In this document: positions 60,028-64,000 of the stretch, one piece after another
How the letters are laid out: each line of letters opens with the position of its first letter
How positions within the stretch are numbered: position 1 is the stretch's first letter
Assembly: GCF_001205715.1 (NCBI RefSeq)
Contig: NZ_AQQZ01000005.1
Span: forward strand, 234,983 to 298,982
Length of the DNA stretch: 64,000 bases
Source of the DNA: Pseudaestuariivita atlantica
GTDB lineage: Bacteria > Pseudomonadota > Alphaproteobacteria > Rhodobacterales > Rhodobacteraceae
Direction: 5' to 3'
The notes under the pieces: generated by a model
The model's input: only the letters and a program-made list of their open reading frames with translations
Database searches by the model: none
What the model was told of the DNA's origin: nothing
Made by a program: the position numbers and the translations under genes

Positions 60028-62942
60028 GACTGTCCGGAGGATTGATCGACCGCGGCCAGACGCTGAAATTCCGCTGGAACGACACGTGGCTGAAGGGGCA
60101 TGCAGGCGACACGCTGGCCTCGGCCCTTGTGGCGAATGACGTCAAGCTGGTGGGCCGCTCGTTCAAGTACCACCGCCCGCGCGGCATCTTCTCTGCCGGG
60201 GCGGAAGAGCCGAACGCGCTGGTGCAGTTGCGCAAGGGCGCGGCGCAGGAGCCCAACACGCGGGCCACGGTGGCCGAGCTGTACGAGGGCCTCACCGCCA
60301 CGTCCCAGAACCACCGCGGCTCGCTCGCATGGGATCTGATGTCGGCCAACGACCTGCTGTCGCCGTTCCTGAGCGCCGGGTTCTATTACAAGACCTTCAT
60401 GTGGCCCCGCGCGTTCTGGGAAAAGATCTACGAACCCGTCATCCGCGCCTCTGCCGGTCTCGGCTCCCTGTCGGGCAAGGCCGACCCCGATCTTTATGAC
60501 CACGGCTACCTGCATTGCGACCTGCTGGTGATCGGCGCGGGCCCCGCCGGGCTCACCGCCGCTCGCACCGCCGCGCAATCGGGTCTGCGTGTCATCATCG
60601 CCGATGAGGATTTCCTCCCCGGCGGTCGCCTGAACTCCGAAACCTACGAGGTGGATGGTCAGGACGGCCCCGGATGGGCCGCCGCCACGGCCTCCGAGTT
60701 GCAGGGCATGGACAACGTCCGCCTGATGACGCGCACCACCGTCTACGGCTCCTTTGATAGCGGCGTCTACGGCGCGCTCGAACGGATGACGGACCACCTC
60801 GCCGACAGCGGCAGCAAGCCCCGGCAGGTCCTCTGGCGCATCTATGCCAAGCGCGCGTTGCTCGCCGCCGGCGCGACCGAGCGCAGCATCGCCTTCGGCA
60901 ACAACGACCGCCCCGGCTTGATGCTGTCGGGCGCCGTGCGCACCTACGCCAACCGCTTCGCCGCCAGTCCCGGCCAGCGCGTTGCCGTCTTCACCAACAA
61001 CGATGACGGCTGGCGCACCGCGCAGGACCTGACGGCCAAGGGCGTCACCATCGCGGCCCTGATCGACACCCGCGCCGACGCGCCCGACAGCGATGATTTC
61101 CGCGTCTACAAGGGCCGCGCCGTGGCGGACACCAAGGGCCGCCGTGGTCTCAAATCCATCACGCTCGAAAACGGCACGCAGGTCGAGTGCGACGCACTCG
61201 CCATCGCGGGCGGCTGGTCGCCCAACGTGCACCTGACCTGCCACCACCGTGGCCGCCCCGTCTGGCGCGAGGATATCGCGGCCTTCGTTCCCGGCACCGA
61301 CCTGCCGCCGGGCATGAGCGTCGCCGGTGCCGCCAACGGTGCCATGACCCTCGCCGCCGCCCTCAAATCGGGGCACGAGGCCGCACGGACCATCGCGTCC
61401 GACCTGGGGCACGCGGCGCGAGGCACGCTGCCGCAGGCGAGTGACGAGCAATTCGCCATCACCCCCTTCTGGCACGTCAAATCCTCCAAGGCCCGCGCAT
61501 GGGTCGACCTGCAGAACGACGTCACCACCAAGGACATCAAGCAGTCCCACACCGAAGGCTTTCGCGCGGTCGAGCATCTGAAACGCTACACCACGCTCGG
61601 CATGGCAACCGATCAGGGCAAAACCTCGAACGTGCTGGGCCTTGCCATCATGGCCGAAGCCTCGGGCAAATCGATCCCCGAAACCGGCACCACCATCTTC
61701 CGCCCGCCCTACACACCCGTGCCCATCGGCGCGCTGGCGGGCCGCGCGCGCGGCAAGGATTTCCGCCCCTTCCGCCTCACGCCCTCGCACAAATGGGCCA
61801 AGGAGAACGGCGCGGATTTCGTGGAAACCGGCATGTGGCTCCGCGCCCAGTGGTTCAAACGCCCCGGCGAAAAGGGCTGGCGCGACAGCGTCGACCGCGA
61901 GGTGGAGATGACCCGCTCGGGCGTGGGCATCTGCGACGTCACCACGCTCGGCAAGATCGACATTCAGGGCCGCGACGCCGCCGAATTCCTCAACCGCATC
62001 TACGCCAACCCCTTCGCCAAGGTGCCGGTCGGCAAGGTCCGCTATGGCCTGATGCTGCGCGAGGATGGGGTGTGTTACGACGACGGCACCACCGCGCGGC
62101 TGAGCGAAAACCACTTCGTGATGACCACCACCACCGCCAACGCGGTCACGGTCTTCCGCAACATGGAATTCGCGCGCCAGTGCCTCTGGCCCGACCTCGA
62201 CGTGCACCTGATCTCCACCACCGATGGCTGGGCACAGTTCGCCGTCGCCGGGCCGAAATCGCGGGCGCTGTTGCAGAAGGTCGTCGACATCGACCTGTCG
62301 AACGAGGCGTTCCCCTTCATGGCCTGCGGTGAGTGCAAGGCCTTTGGCACGCCCGCGCGGCTCTTCCGCATTTCGTTCTCGGGTGAGCTGGCCTATGAAA
62401 TCGCCGTGCCCGCGCGGTATGGCGACAGCATGATCCGCGCGCTGATGCAGGCGGGCGAAGAGTTCGACGCCGTGCCCTACGGGACCGAGGCGCTGGGTGT
62501 CATGCGGATCGAAAAGGGCCACGCGGCGGGCAACGAGCTGACCGGCCAGACCACCGCGCACCAGCTGGGTATGGGCAAGATGGTCAGCCTGAAGAAGGAC
62601 GCCATCGGCACGGTACTGTCCCAACGGCCCGAGATGATCCGCGACGACGACCTGCGCCTCGTGGGGTTCAAGCCCGTCGACAAGGGCGCCAAACTCGACG
62701 CCGGGGCGCATTTCCTGACCAAGGGCGACCCCGAGGACATGGCCCACGACCAGGGCTGGATGACCTCGGTCGCGTATTCGCCGGAACTCGGCCACTCCAT
62801 CGGCCTTGGCTACCTCAAACGGGGGGCCGACCGGATGGGAGAGGTCGTGCGCGCCTATGACCCCGTGCGCGGCAAGGACACAGCGGTCGAGGTCTGCTCG
62901 GCCCACCACATCGACCCCGAAGGAGAGCGTCAACGTGGCTGA
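60024..62942 (+). CDS. soxA: Sarcosine oxidase subunit alpha
   Basis: A 972-residue subunit. An N-terminal Fer2-like domain lacking cysteines (about 10-95) is followed by the NAD-binding domain (VIGAGPAGLTAARTAAQSGL, about 172-191). A C-terminal GcvT-like folate domain follows from about 590 (CDVTTLGKIDIQGRDAAEFL, GTEALGVMRIEKGHA). It takes the methyl group to tetrahydrofolate, yielding 5,10-methylene-THF, and shares the covalent FMN site with the beta subunit. The stop overlaps the soxG start by 8 bp. Confidence 0.96.
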   Translation: MRLSGGLIDRGQTLKFRWNDTWLKGHAGDTLASALVANDVKLVGRSFKYHRPRGIFSAGAEEPNALVQLRKGAAQEPNTRATVAELYEGLTATSQNHRGSLAWDLMSANDLLSPFLSAGFYYKTFMWPRAFWEKIYEPVIRASAGLGSLSGKADPDLYDHGYLHCDLLVIGAGPAGLTAARTAAQSGLRVIIADEDFLPGGRLNSETYEVDGQDGPGWAAATASELQGMDNVRLMTRTTVYGSFDSGVYGALERMTDHLADSGSKPRQVLWRIYAKRALLAAGATERSIAFGNNDRPGLMLSGAVRTYANRFAASPGQRVAVFTNNDDGWRTAQDLTAKGVTIAALIDTRADAPDSDDFRVYKGRAVADTKGRRGLKSITLENGTQVECDALAIAGGWSPNVHLTCHHRGRPVWREDIAAFVPGTDLPPGMSVAGAANGAMTLAAALKSGHEAARTIASDLGHAARGTLPQASDEQFAITPFWHVKSSKARAWVDLQNDVTTKDIKQSHTEGFRAVEHLKRYTTLGMATDQGKTSNVLGLAIMAEASGKSIPETGTTIFRPPYTPVPIGALAGRARGKDFRPFRLTPSHKWAKENGADFVETGMWLRAQWFKRPGEKGWRDSVDREVEMTRSGVGICDVTTLGKIDIQGRDAAEFLNRIYANPFAKVPVGKVRYGLMLREDGVCYDDGTTARLSENHFVMTTTTANAVTVFRNMEFARQCLWPDLDVHLISTTDGWAQFAVAGPKSRALLQKVVDIDLSNEAFPFMACGECKAFGTPARLFRISFSGELAYEIAVPARYGDSMIRALMQAGEEFDAVPYGTEALGVMRIEKGHAAGNELTGQTTAHQLGMGKMVSLKKDAIGTVLSQRPEMIRDDDLRLVGFKPVDKGAKLDAGAHFLTKGDPEDMAHDQGWMTSVAYSPELGHSIGLGYLKRGADRMGEVVRAYDPVRGKDTAVEVCSAHHIDPEGERQRG

Positions 62943-63495
62943 TATCACCCTCACCGCCGCCCCCATCCTCGGGCTGGACCTAACCCTTGGCGCCAACACG
63001 CTGCGGGAACGCGACGACCTCGCGCTCGTCTCCGTCGCCACGCCGCAGGGGGGCGAGGATGCGCTGGCCAAGGCGCTGAAGGCGGGGTTCAAGCTCGCCA
63101 TGCCGGAACCCACCCGTTCGACGCAGGCGGGCGACACGCATGCGATCCGCACCGCGGCGGACCAGATGCTGCTGGTCTTCCCGCATGACGGGCCGGATGC
63201 GAACACCATGGTGCAAGGCAAGCTGAAAGGCGCGGGCTACACAACCGACCAGACCGACGTCTGGGTGGTGATCGAGGCCTCGGGCCCCGACACGCTCGCC
63301 GCGCTTGAACGGCTCTGCCCGCTCGACCTGCATGACAGCGCGTTCCCGGTGGGCGCGTCGGCCCGCACGGTGATGGAGCATATGGGCGCGATGATCCTGC
63401 GCATGGACGCGGACCGCTTCCTGCTCCTGTCCGCCTCCTCCTCGGCTGGCAGCTTCGCCCACGCGCTGGAGACGTCCTACAAAAACGTCATTTGA
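62935..63495 (+). CDS. soxG: Sarcosine oxidase subunit gamma
   Basis: A 186-residue subunit with a GcvT/YgfZ-like fold (LERLCPLDLHDSAFPVGASA, MDADRFLLLSASSSAGSFAH). It starts at GTG 62935 with AGGAGAG at 62921-62927; earlier in-frame codons overlap soxA. It completes the tetramer encoded by soxBDAG. No folate, glyA or serine-pathway gene follows in the window. Confidence 0.92.
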   Translation: MADITLTAAPILGLDLTLGANTLRERDDLALVSVATPQGGEDALAKALKAGFKLAMPEPTRSTQAGDTHAIRTAADQMLLVFPHDGPDANTMVQGKLKGAGYTTDQTDVWVVIEASGPDTLAALERLCPLDLHDSAFPVGASARTVMEHMGAMILRMDADRFLLLSASSSAGSFAHALETSYKNVI

Positions 63496-63544
63496 TCTGC
63501 CGGGCGTCGATCCACGCTTGAACCCGCGTCCCGAACCGGTTTGA

Positions 63545-63973
<429 letters not shown>

Positions 63974-63976
<3 letters not shown>

Positions 63977-64000
63977 ACCGCCCCGGGTTTACCGGAGAGT
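63974..64000 (+). mobile_element. Possible insertion-sequence terminus
   Basis: The last 27 bases of the window begin TGAACCGCCCCGGGTTTACC. A TG start followed by a GC-rich block resembles termini of IS3-family elements as I remember them. It supplies the stop codon that ends the alpha-glucosidase fragment. Only one end is visible; no transposase or target duplication can be checked. Confidence 0.35.

Noticed and set aside
59913..63221. Very long open frame antisense to soxD, soxA and soxG
   Set aside because: GC-rich coding DNA with strong third-position bias gives long antisense frames. The predicted protein is His/Arg/Gly-rich without domains, while the plus-strand frames match well-known Sox subunits.

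Overview
The window is chromosomal DNA from an alphaproteobacterium, most likely a Rhodobacterales (Roseobacter-type) bacterium. The base composition is GC-rich. Heterotetrameric sarcosine oxidase, FrcBCA-type sugar uptake, HyuAB and a leuC-leuD-leuB cluster with small unrelated genes between are all typical of that group. A divinyl chlorophyllide 8-vinyl-reductase gene (bciA) suggests that the host, or its recent ancestor, makes bacteriochlorophyll, although no other photosynthesis gene lies in the window.

Layout, left to right. (1) 0.2-6.4 kb: a LysR regulator, hydantoinase/oxoprolinase subunits HyuA and HyuB, and an FAD amine oxidase-like protein. (2) 6.4-10.7 kb: a reverse-strand operon for a periplasmic molybdenum oxidoreductase (2Fe-2S subunit, Tat-exported molybdopterin subunit, diheme cytochrome c, small membrane protein) with a divergent TetR regulator. 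(3) 10.9-20.1 kb: leuC, leuD and leuB interleaved with unrelated small genes. (4) 20.1-22.2 kb: a DMT exporter, bciA, and tRNA-Pro(CGG).

(5) 22.2-37.0 kb: a mobilizable genomic island of about 14.8 kb integrated in the 3' half of tRNA-Pro. It has a 19-bp direct repeat (att cores), 17-bp inverted repeats just inside the two ends, a tyrosine integrase with a small excisionase-like gene at the right end, a replication-like HTH protein, and a ColE1-style mob block with two genes nested inside the relaxase gene. Its cargo is (a) an AT-richer pair of unrecognised genes next to a candidate structured RNA, and (b) a tightly overlapping six-gene defence operon: XRE regulator, zinc-ribbon membrane protein, HsdR, HsdM, HsdS with an extra C-terminal Panacea-like domain, and an Abi_C/HEPN-type protein. 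This operon is the strongest candidate for an undescribed system: a type I restriction-modification complex whose specificity subunit may also act as antitoxin or sensor for a HEPN RNase.

(6) 37.0-42.6 kb: a hydroxypyruvate isomerase-like protein, a LysR regulator, and a divergent hydrolase / flavin monooxygenase / aldehyde dehydrogenase operon. (7) 42.6-47.0 kb: a ROK repressor divergent from a fructose-type ABC importer (frcB-frcC-frcA). (8) 47.0-56.7 kb: an envelope or polysaccharide-like locus of two divergent operons: a periplasmic protein and a DUF3131 protein on one side; a degenerate ABC-type ATPase, an HlyD-like adaptor and a 1013-residue exported protein with SGNH-like, glycosidase-like and RTX-like parts on the other. 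(9) 56.7-63.5 kb: a glutamine amidotransferase-like protein, a GlxA/GbdR-like regulator, and divergent soxBDAG for sarcosine oxidation. (10) 63.6-64.0 kb: the 5' end of a GH13 alpha-glucosidase behind a LacI-type operator, which stops early at what looks like an insertion-sequence end.

No rRNA genes, CRISPR arrays or complete insertion sequences were seen. All functional names come from reading translated motifs and gene order; no database search was possible.
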